Below are positions 9,584-18,888 of a DNA stretch of 38,345 bases, piece after piece; within the stretch, counting starts at the first letter, position 1; the number at the start of each line of letters is the position of its first letter. The notes below the pieces were generated by a model. It did no database searches and had not been told where the DNA came from. It worked only from the letters and a program-made list of their open reading frames with translations. The position numbers and the translations under genes are program-made. The DNA is from an uncultured Phascolarctobacterium sp. (GTDB taxonomy: Bacteria; Bacillota; Negativicutes; Acidaminococcales; Acidaminococcaceae), in the NCBI GenBank assembly GCA_945949475.1, contig CAMFET010000002.1:1-38345 (forward strand). The letters are read 5' to 3'.

Positions 9584-9787
9584 TTATCGCCTCCACGGCG
9601 GTAGGTTAGAAGTTTCGGGAGCAGTATACTCAGGTACCTGCAGCACAATGTTGGCTGGAAATACAACGACATCAGCGTATTCCTGATTGGCTTCCAACAG
9701 GGTATTCATTCCAAGCTCGCTCCCGTATACCTTATAGGCAATAGAATCCCACATGTCACCTTGGACTGTAGTGTAGGTATTAAGCAT
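9584..9787 (-). CDS. Tail protein X (LysM-like)
   Basis: YTTVQGDMWDSIAYKVYGSE. Confidence 0.85.
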   Translation of the reverse strand: MLNTYTTVQGDMWDSIAYKVYGSELGMNTLLEANQEYADVVVFPANIVLQVPEYTAPETSNLPPWRR

Positions 9788-12170
9788 AGCTTACCCTCCT
9801 TTGTTGGTTTCGTAGCTCCTCCAGCATTCTCTTGAACTTAGCCATTTCGTCATCAAGGACTTGGCGAAGCTTTTGCTCATCGGTATTGCCTTGAATGGTA
9901 ATGTTAGGAGCAAAGGTGGCGTTTATTTCTCCATTACCAACTCCTAATGGATTGCCCATAATCTTGTTGGTCTGAGCTAGCAGTCCAATATTGCGAGCGT
10001 TGGGAGTATGTGGTATAGCTGATTCACCACTGTTTTCCGCAAAAGTTGTAAGGAATGCCCCTTTACCGTAAATGCCACCGGTAGCATTTTGGGCTACATT
10101 CGGAGTGTTGCCAACGGTATTTTGAGCAAGTATGTTGACCTTGCCAAAAATAGGCGTGCTTAAAAACTTTTGAATGCTATCCCATTTATCCTTGAGCCAT
10201 GTAAAAGCCTCGTTCAACTTGTTTTTGATACCATCAACGAATTGTTGGAGAGCTTCACTTGGGCTATTCCATAAGGTTATAAACCATTGCTTAACCATAT
10301 CCCAATTAGCAATTAGGGCTGTACCTGCTGCTATTGCCCATCCAATAGGCCCTGAAATAAACATGAGTGTATTTGCTGTGGGACTATCCCATAGGTTGGA
10401 GAAGAATTGTTTTACAGTGTCCCAATTTGTGTATAGGGCATAACCAGCAGCAATCAGGCCCGCTACGCCAGCTATAACCAATCCAATAGGATTTGCACTC
10501 ATAGCTGCGTTCCAAGCCCACTGAGCTATTGTCCATGTTTTTGTTGCAACTGATGCCGCCAGTGTTACGCCCTTATGAATAATGATTCTAGCAGTTTGTA
10601 CACCAAGGCTACCTGCCTTAATGGCAGCATTCCAAGCCCATTGTGCTGCAGTCCATGTTTTAGTTAATATAATCGATGCTTTTGTTGCTATATTGTGAGT
10701 AAATATGTATTGCTTTACTGACACAAATGCTAATTGGACTCCATTTATTGCTAATTTAACTCCATTAAATACCCAAGCAACCATATTAGCTGCTGCACCA
10801 AGGGCTGTTATAGCAGCCACAGAAGCAACTCCTGTGCCTATAAACTTGCTGTTTCTATTGATATAATCACCGAGAGTTTTACTTGCAGGAGCCATTTCGT
10901 TAAGTAAGTACCTAAAGCTAGGTATCATGCCATTGCCTATGCTTGTCATAACTGCATTAAACTCATTTTTCATTAAAGTCAGCTGGTTAGCAGTAGTTTC
11001 AGCTTTTGTATTAAACTCTTCCTGCATACTTCCAGCATATTGAGTTTTGTCGGCCACTAGACCAAAGTTTTTCTCTAAAGCCTTAATATTTGATAACAAT
11101 GGTGCAATAGCGCCTATTGACTCTTTGCCAAATAATTGTTGAAGAGTAGAAGCCTGCTCTTCTTTGCTTAGTGATTTTATAGCATTCAATACATCCATAA
11201 TGGCTCCCTTTGCATCAACTTGCATTCTTTTGGCCATATCTTGTGAATCAAGGCCAAGTCTAGCAAATGCTGCACTTTGGGACTTTGTAGCACCTTCACC
11301 CGCTACCATGGTAAGTATGAAATTTTTAATACCAGTCGCAGCTACTTCAGACTGAACACCAGAACCTACTAGGCTAGCGCCCAATGCGGCAATCTCTCCA
11401 GATGCCACACCACCAACAGAACCTAAAGGTCCAATCCTTGTTACTACATCAGAAATAAGAGGAGCGGAAGCTGCTGTTTTGTTGCTTAAGTAGTTAATTT
11501 TATCTGCTAATTCAACTACTTGATTTTGGTCCATTTTAAAAGCTGTTCGCCACTTGGCCATCATTTCTCCAGCTTGGTCAGCCGTGATATCAAAAGCAGT
11601 TCCCATTTTTGCTGCTGATTTTGCAAAAGCTAGCAAATCTTCTCTTGCAATACCAGATTGTCCCCCGGCTGCAACTATACTAGCCAAGTCACTAGCAGCC
11701 ATCGGAATCGTTCTTGTTAATTCCAAAATATCTTTGTTCATTTGTTGGAACTGTTCTGGAGTTTCAAAGTCAACAACCTTTCTTACATCCGACATAGCAG
11801 CTTCGAATTGTATTGCCTGTATGAGGGGTTTAGAAAAACCATACGCAATTCCGCCAAGGCTCATCATATTGGCTTCATTTTTACTCATTGATGTTCGTCT
11901 TTGATTGAGCTTACCCTGAATTTTTAAATATTTTTGGGCATGCTCAGAAGCCTTTGCGTAATACTTATATGTTTGAGCTAAAACATTGTTGTAGCTCTTC
12001 GTGCTTAGTATGCCTTTTTTTGTTGCTTCAGCTGACATCTTAACAATTTGCGCATTGTTTCTTATTTTCTCGTTTAACAGCATAATTTGCGAAGACGCCG
12101 AAGAGAAAGCATTATTAAAATTGTTCTTTATTGCAGCCGCGATATGAAAACCAAAAACAAATTCTTTCAT
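9780..12170 (-). CDS. Tail tape measure protein
   Basis: 796 aa; TMP-like core (FEAAMSDVRKV...TAFDITADQAGEMMAKW) and hydrophobic segments. Confidence 0.9.
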   Translation of the reverse strand: MKEFVFGFHIAAAIKNNFNNAFSSASSQIMLLNEKIRNNAQIVKMSAEATKKGILSTKSYNNVLAQTYKYYAKASEHAQKYLKIQGKLNQRRTSMSKNEANMMSLGGIAYGFSKPLIQAIQFEAAMSDVRKVVDFETPEQFQQMNKDILELTRTIPMAASDLASIVAAGGQSGIAREDLLAFAKSAAKMGTAFDITADQAGEMMAKWRTAFKMDQNQVVELADKINYLSNKTAASAPLISDVVTRIGPLGSVGGVASGEIAALGASLVGSGVQSEVAATGIKNFILTMVAGEGATKSQSAAFARLGLDSQDMAKRMQVDAKGAIMDVLNAIKSLSKEEQASTLQQLFGKESIGAIAPLLSNIKALEKNFGLVADKTQYAGSMQEEFNTKAETTANQLTLMKNEFNAVMTSIGNGMIPSFRYLLNEMAPASKTLGDYINRNSKFIGTGVASVAAITALGAAANMVAWVFNGVKLAINGVQLAFVSVKQYIFTHNIATKASIILTKTWTAAQWAWNAAIKAGSLGVQTARIIIHKGVTLAASVATKTWTIAQWAWNAAMSANPIGLVIAGVAGLIAAGYALYTNWDTVKQFFSNLWDSPTANTLMFISGPIGWAIAAGTALIANWDMVKQWFITLWNSPSEALQQFVDGIKNKLNEAFTWLKDKWDSIQKFLSTPIFGKVNILAQNTVGNTPNVAQNATGGIYGKGAFLTTFAENSGESAIPHTPNARNIGLLAQTNKIMGNPLGVGNGEINATFAPNITIQGNTDEQKLRQVLDDEMAKFKRMLEELRNQQRRVSYA

Positions 12171-12196
12171 GCATTATTCTCCTTTCCGTTTTTATG

Positions 12197-12205
12197 TGGT
12201 ATAAT
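12197..12205 (+). promoter_or_regulatory. Extended -10 promoter TGGTATAAT for antisense small ORF
   Basis: TGnTATAAT at 12197-12205, about 60 nt upstream of the small ORF. Confidence 0.55.
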
Positions 12206-12265
12206 GTTAATAACATGTGTTCCCTATTTTCTGATAACCGGTCAATGTAAAGGATGGTGTTCACT

Positions 12266-12364
12266 ATGTTGGATTTTTTTGCTAGTATGGTATGCCTTGT
12301 AGGGATTATCGCAGCTCCTTTGGCCATAATTACTGAACTTTACGATATTTTCTTTGGTGATTGA
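12266..12364 (+). CDS. 32-aa hydrophobic peptide MLDFFASMVCLVGIIAAPLAIITELYDIFFGD (moron; type I toxin-like)
   Basis: Complete ATG...TGA ORF on the strand opposite to the late operon, own promoter, AAAGGA upstream and terminator downstream; below the size cut-off of the ORF track. Confidence 0.55.
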   Translation: MLDFFASMVCLVGIIAAPLAIITELYDIFFGD

Positions 12365-12373
12365 TTTGAGTAT

Positions 12374-12398
12374 CCGCCCATTATTGGGCGGCTTTTTT
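12374..12398 (+). terminator. Rho-independent terminator of plus-strand small ORF
   Basis: CCGCCCA-TTAT-TGGGCGG-CTTTTTT. Confidence 0.85.
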
Positions 12399-12802
12399 AT
12401 TTACCATATCTGCATACTGTACCAGCTCATCAAGATTAAGATTTAAGTAAAAGTTCAAAGGAGTGTATGTGGCCATGCACATAGCTAGAGCCAATTCTTT
12501 TATGGGCTTGGCATCTTTAATGCCTAGCCCAGCAAAAAATTTGCTACAGGCATTACCAAATTTCTAAAATCAGTAGCCGGCAAATCCTCAATTTCGTCTG
12601 CCAGCACGCCGATGAGCTTGCCTGCCACAATGGCTTGGAATGTCATGGAGAGGAATACGGAGGGAGTCTGGTCACCCTTCAATCTTGCCTCACGCTCTGC
12701 ATCAATCAGCTGTTTGCCAGTCAAGGAATTAAAGTCCAGCTTAACTTCCTTGGTTTCTTCACCTTTAATCATCAATGGTTTGCTCAATTTAATAGTTTCC
12801 AT
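12381..12802 (-). CDS. Tail assembly chaperone, -1 frameshift product (P2 E+E' analogue)
   Basis: In-frame A AAT TTT slippery site at 12542-12536; -1 shift gives a 51-aa extension FAGLGIKDAKPIKELALAMCMATYTPLNFYLNLNLDELVQYADMVNKKAAQ*. Confidence 0.75.
12524..12802 (-). CDS. Tail assembly chaperone, zero-frame product (gpE-like)
   Basis: 92 aa between tube and tape measure genes; TGKQLIDAEREAR. Confidence 0.8.
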   Translation of the reverse strand: METIKLSKPLMIKGEETKEVKLDFNSLTGKQLIDAEREARLKGDQTPSVFLSMTFQAIVAGKLIGVLADEIEDLPATDFRNLVMPVANFLLG

Positions 12803-12831
12803 TTTGCTTCCTCCATTTCAATATTTGTATG

Positions 12832-12866
12832 TGCCCCTGGTCTTAAGCCAGGGGCATTGTTTTTAC
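12832..12866 (+). terminator. Hairpin with plus-strand T-rich tail
   Basis: TGCCCCTGG-TCTTAAG-CCAGGGGCA followed by TTGTTTTT. Confidence 0.55.
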
Positions 12867-13381
12867 GCTAGGCCCAGAGCCTCACGTACATCAGCCAGCC
12901 AATCTTCACCATCCACCTTGTAGATGTAGTTGAATTTATCCAGCTCAATAACATCTTTATCATCAAGGGTGACCTTGATGTAATTTACTTCCAAGGTATT
13001 GCTGCTACCAACGGAAGCGCCCATGTCCAGCTTGCCCATCTCAAATTTCTTGGGCACCCCACGAACTACAACCTTAAGCCTGCTGGTTTTAAATTTACCA
13101 GTGCTAGAGTCGTAAACCTGTTGAGCGCCACGTAAATCGAGGTTAACGCTTTCGGGTTTAGCCAGAAAGCTATTATCCTTGGTTACAGTGCGCCAATTGA
13201 GCTGCACCTCCATGGACTTAAAGTGGCCAATTACAGGGCTATCGATTTCGCCTGCAAGGCCAGCGCCTTTAACCGTATCGGTCACAGCATCAAAGGACGG
13301 CATGCTTACATCAGCAACACCGATAAGATCGGTGCCATCCTTGTAGACACGGAAATTAATTAATTTCTCAGGTACTTGCAT
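12863..13381 (-). CDS. Phage major tail tube protein (FII-like)
   Basis: Sequence and position next to sheath gene. Confidence 0.85.
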   Translation of the reverse strand: MQVPEKLINFRVYKDGTDLIGVADVSMPSFDAVTDTVKGAGLAGEIDSPVIGHFKSMEVQLNWRTVTKDNSFLAKPESVNLDLRGAQQVYDSSTGKFKTSRLKVVVRGVPKKFEMGKLDMGASVGSSNTLEVNYIKVTLDDKDVIELDKFNYIYKVDGEDWLADVREALGLA

Positions 13382-13394
13382 CGCTTACCCTCCC

Positions 13395-14840
13395 TTAGCT
13401 AAATAGTGTCTGGAAATAAGACGGGTCATACTCCAGAACATTCTCGATATCACGTGCAGCAGGGGACGGGCTCAAATAAGTATGGAACTTGATAATGCCA
13501 TCCATGAGGTTGGTAGTGGGGTTTTCGCTGTCGATAAACTCAACACGACCTCCCAAAATCTTTTCCTCCGCTGCCAAACCATTTAGGCGCATGTTTTCAC
13601 TGTCCAGAATGGTATGAATTAAGCGCTTGGTAATAGGCTTGTCTACTTTAGCCCAATAGGTTTGGATAAAGGTAGTACGATGCCAGATGAACATACGGCG
13701 GATGCAAATCATACTGTCTTTAACATCTGTATTAGAAGGGTAACATGCTGTGCGGTTACCCCAGCATTTCCAGCCACCGATAAAATTCAAAGCAGTTACG
13801 ATGCCTTGGCCATTCAAGTATGCTGCTTGCTCCGGTCCCAGAACTACCTCGGTACCATCCTCTAAGCAGGTGCCATTGATTTGCATTGCCTTATTGGACG
13901 GGCTTTCATTTGGCACGTCACCATTGTCGCTGTCAACAGTGGCCATTACACCCAAAACATGAGTAGACAGATGATAAATATCGTCACCCATACGCACCAT
14001 AGGCCAACATGCAACCTGTAGCGTATCGGTATAGTTATTATCATTCTTCCATTTAGCCACATCAGTATACTTCTTGACATCCTTGGTAGGAATGTCATTG
14101 AGGGTAATAGCAAGGAAATGGTTATTGATATTGCTTGCCTTTGCCTTCATAACAGCCGCAACTTCCGCATTATCGGTCCAGCCCGGTGCCAAAACAGCAC
14201 TAGGAACAAGGCCGAACAACGGGAATACACTATTCAATGTCTCCAACCCCTTAGCTTCACCAGTGGAAACATCGATGCCACCAATGATGTCATCAGCATC
14301 TACTGCAGTCGGGTCGAGCTCATCATAAGATACAAAAATGCTGGTTGCATCCTTTAGCTCGCCATCATCAAGTACAGTAATGATAAGATGCTCTTCATTA
14401 TCATAAGCAGCTTCATAGTCCACGCCCTCTTTGAGAGCTTGGCCAGCACTTGCTTTCTTCACAACCAAAGTTTCCAGCAATACGGCAGCCTCAACGCTGG
14501 CGATTTTGTTATTCAGCGGCACTTCAGTGTCGGTCACTACTGTTTTATGCACTGCCGGATCCACCACATTTACAAACACTACAGGAGCGCGGTTATAGAG
14601 AGCAAATTGGCTCTTGATTACCTCGCACAGAGTGTAATTTTTCCAATCATTACTGTAGCCTAAGGCTGCCACAGCTTCAGCGTAGGTATAGCACAATACA
14701 GGCTTATTTGCTTGTGCACGGTCAGTGGCTAAATGCACGGGAGCGGTACCAAATACAACCGGCAAGCACGCCGTACCATTGACAGGCGGCACAATGCTGG
14801 TGGGGATTTCGCTCACATGAATGCCATGCTTATAGGCCAT
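13395..14840 (-). CDS. Phage tail sheath protein
   Basis: 481 aa, typical sheath sequence (HGIHVSEIPTSIVPP...; ENVLEYDPSYFQ). Confidence 0.9.
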   Translation of the reverse strand: MAYKHGIHVSEIPTSIVPPVNGTACLPVVFGTAPVHLATDRAQANKPVLCYTYAEAVAALGYSNDWKNYTLCEVIKSQFALYNRAPVVFVNVVDPAVHKTVVTDTEVPLNNKIASVEAAVLLETLVVKKASAGQALKEGVDYEAAYDNEEHLIITVLDDGELKDATSIFVSYDELDPTAVDADDIIGGIDVSTGEAKGLETLNSVFPLFGLVPSAVLAPGWTDNAEVAAVMKAKASNINNHFLAITLNDIPTKDVKKYTDVAKWKNDNNYTDTLQVACWPMVRMGDDIYHLSTHVLGVMATVDSDNGDVPNESPSNKAMQINGTCLEDGTEVVLGPEQAAYLNGQGIVTALNFIGGWKCWGNRTACYPSNTDVKDSMICIRRMFIWHRTTFIQTYWAKVDKPITKRLIHTILDSENMRLNGLAAEEKILGGRVEFIDSENPTTNLMDGIIKFHTYLSPSPAARDIENVLEYDPSYFQTLFS

Positions 14841-14843
14841 GTT

Positions 14844-15107
14844 TTACACCTCCATATTTTTTGCTACTTCAGCATAATATTTGTGGAGAGGCGTGCCCGG
14901 CTTCTCCAATTCTTTTTCTGCCTCGTTTAGTTTGCCGATGGGCACAAATAATTTTGCAAGCTTGGGGCATCTTGAGAGCTCGCCCTCCAGATGGGAAGGC
15001 AAACCACCAATAAAGACACTATAACGAGGCAAGCGACCACAGCTCAACGCCGGGCCAATATAAATTAGTTTTTCAGACTTCGATGCTTTCGGCTCCGTAG
15101 TCGTCAT
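14844..15107 (-). CDS. Hypothetical phage protein
   Basis: ORF with MTTTEPKASKSEK start, synteny. Confidence 0.5.
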   Translation of the reverse strand: MTTTEPKASKSEKLIYIGPALSCGRLPRYSVFIGGLPSHLEGELSRCPKLAKLFVPIGKLNEAEKELEKPGTPLHKYYAEVAKNMEV

Positions 15108-15555
15108 AATAAATCCCCTCCTCTTGAGGATGTCCAATCGTATAGATAGCCGTAATACTGCCCTGCCACTGCGGATAAGGCTGCTCATCAGCTATCTTTA
15201 CCTTAACAGGCAGCTCTAGCCTGCTGATGCCAGTCACACAACGGTGTTTTAGAATATACTGCCTGATATGCTCAAGCAGGTTAAAGAGGCTGCGCCAGCC
15301 GTCGGTTTTATCGTCATCGTAAATGCTGAAGCCAATCTCTACGGTGGCCGTGCTCAGCTTCTCGTCAGCAGTATCCTCAGCACTAATAACAAGAGCATAA
15401 ATAAATGACGCTGTTTCCTTCGAGTCGGTGCGGATGGGCGGGTAGCCAGCATAAACCTCAATTGGTATTTCACCAGTCTTTTGCATTGTGCAGTATTCCT
15501 TCACCGCGGCTCTTAAGAACTCTGCCAAATTATCCATAAGTGTAGTAATGGTCAT
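15073..15555 (-). CDS. Hypothetical phage protein (possible tail terminator/completion protein)
   Basis: 160 aa ORF in head-tail connector region. Confidence 0.5.
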   Translation of the reverse strand: MTITTLMDNLAEFLRAAVKEYCTMQKTGEIPIEVYAGYPPIRTDSKETASFIYALVISAEDTADEKLSTATVEIGFSIYDDDKTDGWRSLFNLLEHIRQYILKHRCVTGISRLELPVKVKIADEQPYPQWQGSITAIYTIGHPQEEGIYYDDYGAESIEV

Positions 15556-16109
15556 TACTTACCTCCTAGCTTATTAAAGCGATAATCAATCTCGTGCAAG
15601 AAGCGCTTGTTCAGCGTATCCTCTGCCAAGGGCACCAGCTCAGCCATAACATTTTTAGATCCAAACATTTGAGGAACGCTTGGACCTCTAGGCACACGTA
15701 AGGGATACCTAGCATTGCGCTTTATCCTTTGCATAGCGCCTACAAAGCCTTTGAGCGACCTGCCAATAAAGAGCCCAGGGACCGGCTTGAGCGAGCCTTT
15801 CTTGAGCACCTGCACACGGACAGGGCCTTTCTTTCTTGGCCTTACCCTAAAGGCAGTGATAAGGTTGGCATTGCCTGTGCTGCTGATAACGCCACGCAGA
15901 TTGCTGCTGGAGGCTCTCTTGGTGGTCACCTTGCTCTTTATATCACGGGCCTTAATGGTGTAGTTCTCTCTAATGCTTTTGGATGTTTTGGCCTTAACAG
16001 TGGTTACAGTACGGTTGATGGCAGCTGCAGCAGCTGCTTTTATCGCCTTAGGGCTATTGCCCAACATGGTTTTGGCGTACTCAATGTTTTTGGCTTCGAT
16101 AGTAATCAT
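15555..16109 (-). CDS. Prophage minor tail protein Z (GPZ)-like
   Basis: KAIKAAAAAAINRTVTTVKAKTSKSIRENYTIKARDIKSKV. Confidence 0.75.
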   Translation of the reverse strand: MITIEAKNIEYAKTMLGNSPKAIKAAAAAAINRTVTTVKAKTSKSIRENYTIKARDIKSKVTTKRASSSNLRGVISSTGNANLITAFRVRPRKKGPVRVQVLKKGSLKPVPGLFIGRSLKGFVGAMQRIKRNARYPLRVPRGPSVPQMFGSKNVMAELVPLAEDTLNKRFLHEIDYRFNKLGGK

Positions 16110-16453
16110 CGCTCATTACCTATTAGTTGAATAGTGAGCAAGCCCATATCCTCGTCACAGGCCTCCACCGTATATAGATTGCCGTCCAATTCAAAGGCCA
16201 TGCCAAAGACGGGAATGGATGGTAAATCCGCCGCCTTGCAGGTAACCATTACCCTGCTACCATACAGGCCAGGATATGCGTTATCGGCACTCAAGCCTAT
16301 GGATAATTTTTCAGCAGTAGACACATCCTGCACCACTGCCAAGCACTCCACGCCATTGAGATTATGAGCATCAGCGAACTCATTGCCGTTGATGAAGACG
16401 TTGGCGTTATCAGCAGCAATAATATCCTTAAAGCTTAATTCAGGGGTGCTCAT
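16106..16453 (-). CDS. Hypothetical head-tail connector protein
   Basis: 115 aa ORF, synteny. Confidence 0.5.
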   Translation of the reverse strand: MSTPELSFKDIIAADNANVFINGNEFADAHNLNGVECLAVVQDVSTAEKLSIGLSADNAYPGLYGSRVMVTCKAADLPSIPVFGMAFELDGNLYTVEACDEDMGLLTIQLIGNER

Positions 16454-16935
16454 TTGAGTACCGCCTCCGGGTTATATGCAGGCAGCTCGCCAGCCTCAGC
16501 AGCTTCCACGATATCATCGATGTCAATTTGGCTTGTGATGGATTCAATGATTTCAGTCTTGGTCTTTGCCCTGCCAAGCTCTATGCTTTCATTGGTGGCG
16601 AAGGCTTTGAGCTCTTGGATAGTCATTTTGTTGAAGTCAATGACTTCATCCTCGGACACATTTTCCTGCTCCTGAACGCCCGCAGGAGCGTCCTCAGAGG
16701 TTTCTTTTTTGCCATTGGCAGGATTACCCTCAGGCTGTTTTTCCTGCTCCTGTAGAGCGTTTTCAGAGCCCGTAGGAAAGGCCTTTTCTTCCACGTTATC
16801 AGCAATAGCCTCAAACTCCAAAGGAGCAGCCTTGGCCAATGCCAAGGCCTCCTCGGACGCCATTTCCACTACTTGCCCTGCATGATAAACTACGCCGTTG
16901 TATCTCAGGGAGAACTTCTTCACTAATAGCTTCAT
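16450..16935 (-). CDS. Hypothetical protein, charged/low-complexity
   Basis: 161 aa ORF between capsid and connector genes. Confidence 0.5.
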   Translation of the reverse strand: MKLLVKKFSLRYNGVVYHAGQVVEMASEEALALAKAAPLEFEAIADNVEEKAFPTGSENALQEQEKQPEGNPANGKKETSEDAPAGVQEQENVSEDEVIDFNKMTIQELKAFATNESIELGRAKTKTEIIESITSQIDIDDIVEAAEAGELPAYNPEAVLK

Positions 16936-16946
16936 GGCGGGCCTCC

Positions 16947-17999
16947 TTATTTAACTTTGAGTACGTACCAATCATCGATGCTTTCGGGAACAATCAAGCA
17001 ACGGCTGGAAATGGATACTTCGCAGGTATCGTTGTTCATGTCCACGGTTACCTTGGGTACAAAACGGCCCTCATAGGTATGGAAGTTAAAATCTGCTTCC
17101 ACTTGGGTTACAGCACCATACATGCGACGGCCACGGCCCGGAACGCCAATGATGATATAGTTATCAGGGATGTATTGCTGTAGCTCGCCAGCTTCATCGT
17201 TGTAAACACCTTCATAGGTGTAGAGATCCAGGTTTAATGCATCGATGCGACCAAAGCGACTCAGCTCAGGGCTTTGCAGTCTAGGCACAAAGCTCATCAA
17301 TGCAGCAGTATCGCGGGACGGAATCAGCATTTTTTCGTATATGCTCTTATTTTGCAGTAATAAAGCTGAAGTTTTTTCACTGCATAGTGCTACAGTAGGA
17401 ATTAAGCCAGCGTTACGGCGAATGGTTCTAGAGGCATCCTGCAGGTTGCCGTATGCATCAGCTGCAGCATTGTCCCAGGTTTCGCCACCAGCAAGAGTTT
17501 GCTTTTGAGTGAAATCAAAGGAAATAGTATCGATTTTTTTGGTGGTGCCGTCATCAGCTAGGCCTTCAATGGTGTATTGGCCATCAATCAAAAGCTTGGC
17601 AGCAATATAGTTTTCACGGCGAATGCACATGTTGGTCAATTCAGCAATATCTTCGCTACGATATTCAGCTGCTCTTTCTTCCGCGGTGCGAGAGCTAACT
17701 ACACTTTCGCCGGGCATGCGTTTTCTCAAATCGTCAGCAGTCAGAAGACGCTTCGGGCGCATCAAAGGTGCCTTATAGGAATGGGTTACAAAGCCGTCAC
17801 GGGCCATGACTACGCCCTTGGAGCCGGGAACTACGAAGGGTGCCATGCTGCGACCGCCTTTTTTGTAGTCTACGTCAATATATTCGCTGGCAAAAGTAAC
17901 AGCGTTCGGGAAAAAGATTTCAGTCAAAATGGGGTTGGGCGGGTATGCACGATTGATAACGCCCAACAGGGTGCGGGTATCGTTTAATTCAAAAGCCAT
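16947..17999 (-). CDS. Major capsid protein, lambda gpE family
   Basis: 350 aa; YPPNPILTEIFFPNAVTFASEYIDVDYKKGGRSMAPFV...IVPGRGRRMYGAV. Confidence 0.9.
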   Translation of the reverse strand: MAFELNDTRTLLGVINRAYPPNPILTEIFFPNAVTFASEYIDVDYKKGGRSMAPFVVPGSKGVVMARDGFVTHSYKAPLMRPKRLLTADDLRKRMPGESVVSSRTAEERAAEYRSEDIAELTNMCIRRENYIAAKLLIDGQYTIEGLADDGTTKKIDTISFDFTQKQTLAGGETWDNAAADAYGNLQDASRTIRRNAGLIPTVALCSEKTSALLLQNKSIYEKMLIPSRDTAALMSFVPRLQSPELSRFGRIDALNLDLYTYEGVYNDEAGELQQYIPDNYIIIGVPGRGRRMYGAVTQVEADFNFHTYEGRFVPKVTVDMNNDTCEVSISSRCLIVPESIDDWYVLKVK

Positions 18000-18016
18000 T
18001 GTTATTCCTCCTTTGC

Positions 18017-18382
18017 TTAGAGCGCTTTGGCCAAATAGATGCCGACAATGCGCAGCTCCTCTTCGTGCGCCAGAACAGTGTCGCCAGATGCCTTGACGGT
18101 CATAGCATCAGGATTAAACAGTCCAGCAGTGTAAACAGTAGCCACTGCATCATCACCGGTCAATTCCACATCCTCCGCCAAGACGGTATTTGCCACCTTA
18201 ACCTCGGCAGTTTCAGACTCGGTGTCGACAATTTCATATTTGCCGTTACTCAAGGCTAATACAGTGCCACGCTTTAAAGTGGCAGTGTCGCCCTTCAGGG
18301 TGACATTCTTGGTCATTACGGGCACGGCAACGCCGGCAATGAGTTTGTCATAGGTAGTGTGAGTATTTTCTAAGTATGTCAT
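18017..18382 (-). CDS. Head decoration protein (gpD-like)
   Basis: Sequence with TLKRGTVLALSNGKYEIVD and position upstream of gpE gene. Confidence 0.75.
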   Translation of the reverse strand: MTYLENTHTTYDKLIAGVAVPVMTKNVTLKGDTATLKRGTVLALSNGKYEIVDTESETAEVKVANTVLAEDVELTGDDAVATVYTAGLFNPDAMTVKASGDTVLAHEEELRIVGIYLAKAL

Positions 18383-18888
18383 TATGCTCTACCTCCCTTG
18401 TATTTGTTTTGCAACAGGTTAACCATGTAGTCAGCTGCAGCTGCGTCACGCTGCTGCTCGGTCATGTTGCCACCGGGATTTGCGCCCACTTGGTTGCTAC
18501 CAGATTGCATTTGGTCTTCAACCAGCTTTTGCATGAATTGTTGGCCGCCGGGCTCACCCTTTTGTTCGTCCTTGATGATGTCCAAAACAGCTTGGATATC
18601 GGACAGGTGTTGGCCGTTTTCTTTAGCTTGGTTAATAATGCGATGCACTACAGCGTTATTGGGCTGGTCAGCCTCCTCCAGCTCTTTGATGCGATTGCGC
18701 TCAGCTGCAACAGCTGCTTGTACCGGGTCGGATGCAGTCACGCCACCTTGGTTCACGACTTGAGTGGCCAGTACATTGCTTGGTGCTGCATTTTGCGGAG
18801 CAGCAGGAGCAGCTTGAGCATCATCGCCCACCTTGATTCCTACGGCATTGCATACGGCGATTAGTGCTTTTTTGATGTCATCATGCAT
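18382..18888 (-). CDS. Predicted internally initiated scaffold protein (Nu3-like)
   Basis: AAAAGGAGG 8 nt upstream of an in-frame ATG (MHDDIKKALIAVCNAVG...) within the protease gene. Confidence 0.5.
   Translation of the reverse strand: MHDDIKKALIAVCNAVGIKVGDDAQAAPAAPQNAAPSNVLATQVVNQGGVTASDPVQAAVAAERNRIKELEEADQPNNAVVHRIINQAKENGQHLSDIQAVLDIIKDEQKGEPGGQQFMQKLVEDQMQSGSNQVGANPGGNMTEQQRDAAAADYMVNLLQNKYKGGRA

Noticed and set aside
12087-12302. 71-aa plus-strand ORF overlapping the tape measure start
   Set aside because: Antisense to the tape measure N-terminus in a different frame from the better supported 32-aa micro-ORF, with no promoter/SD of its own.
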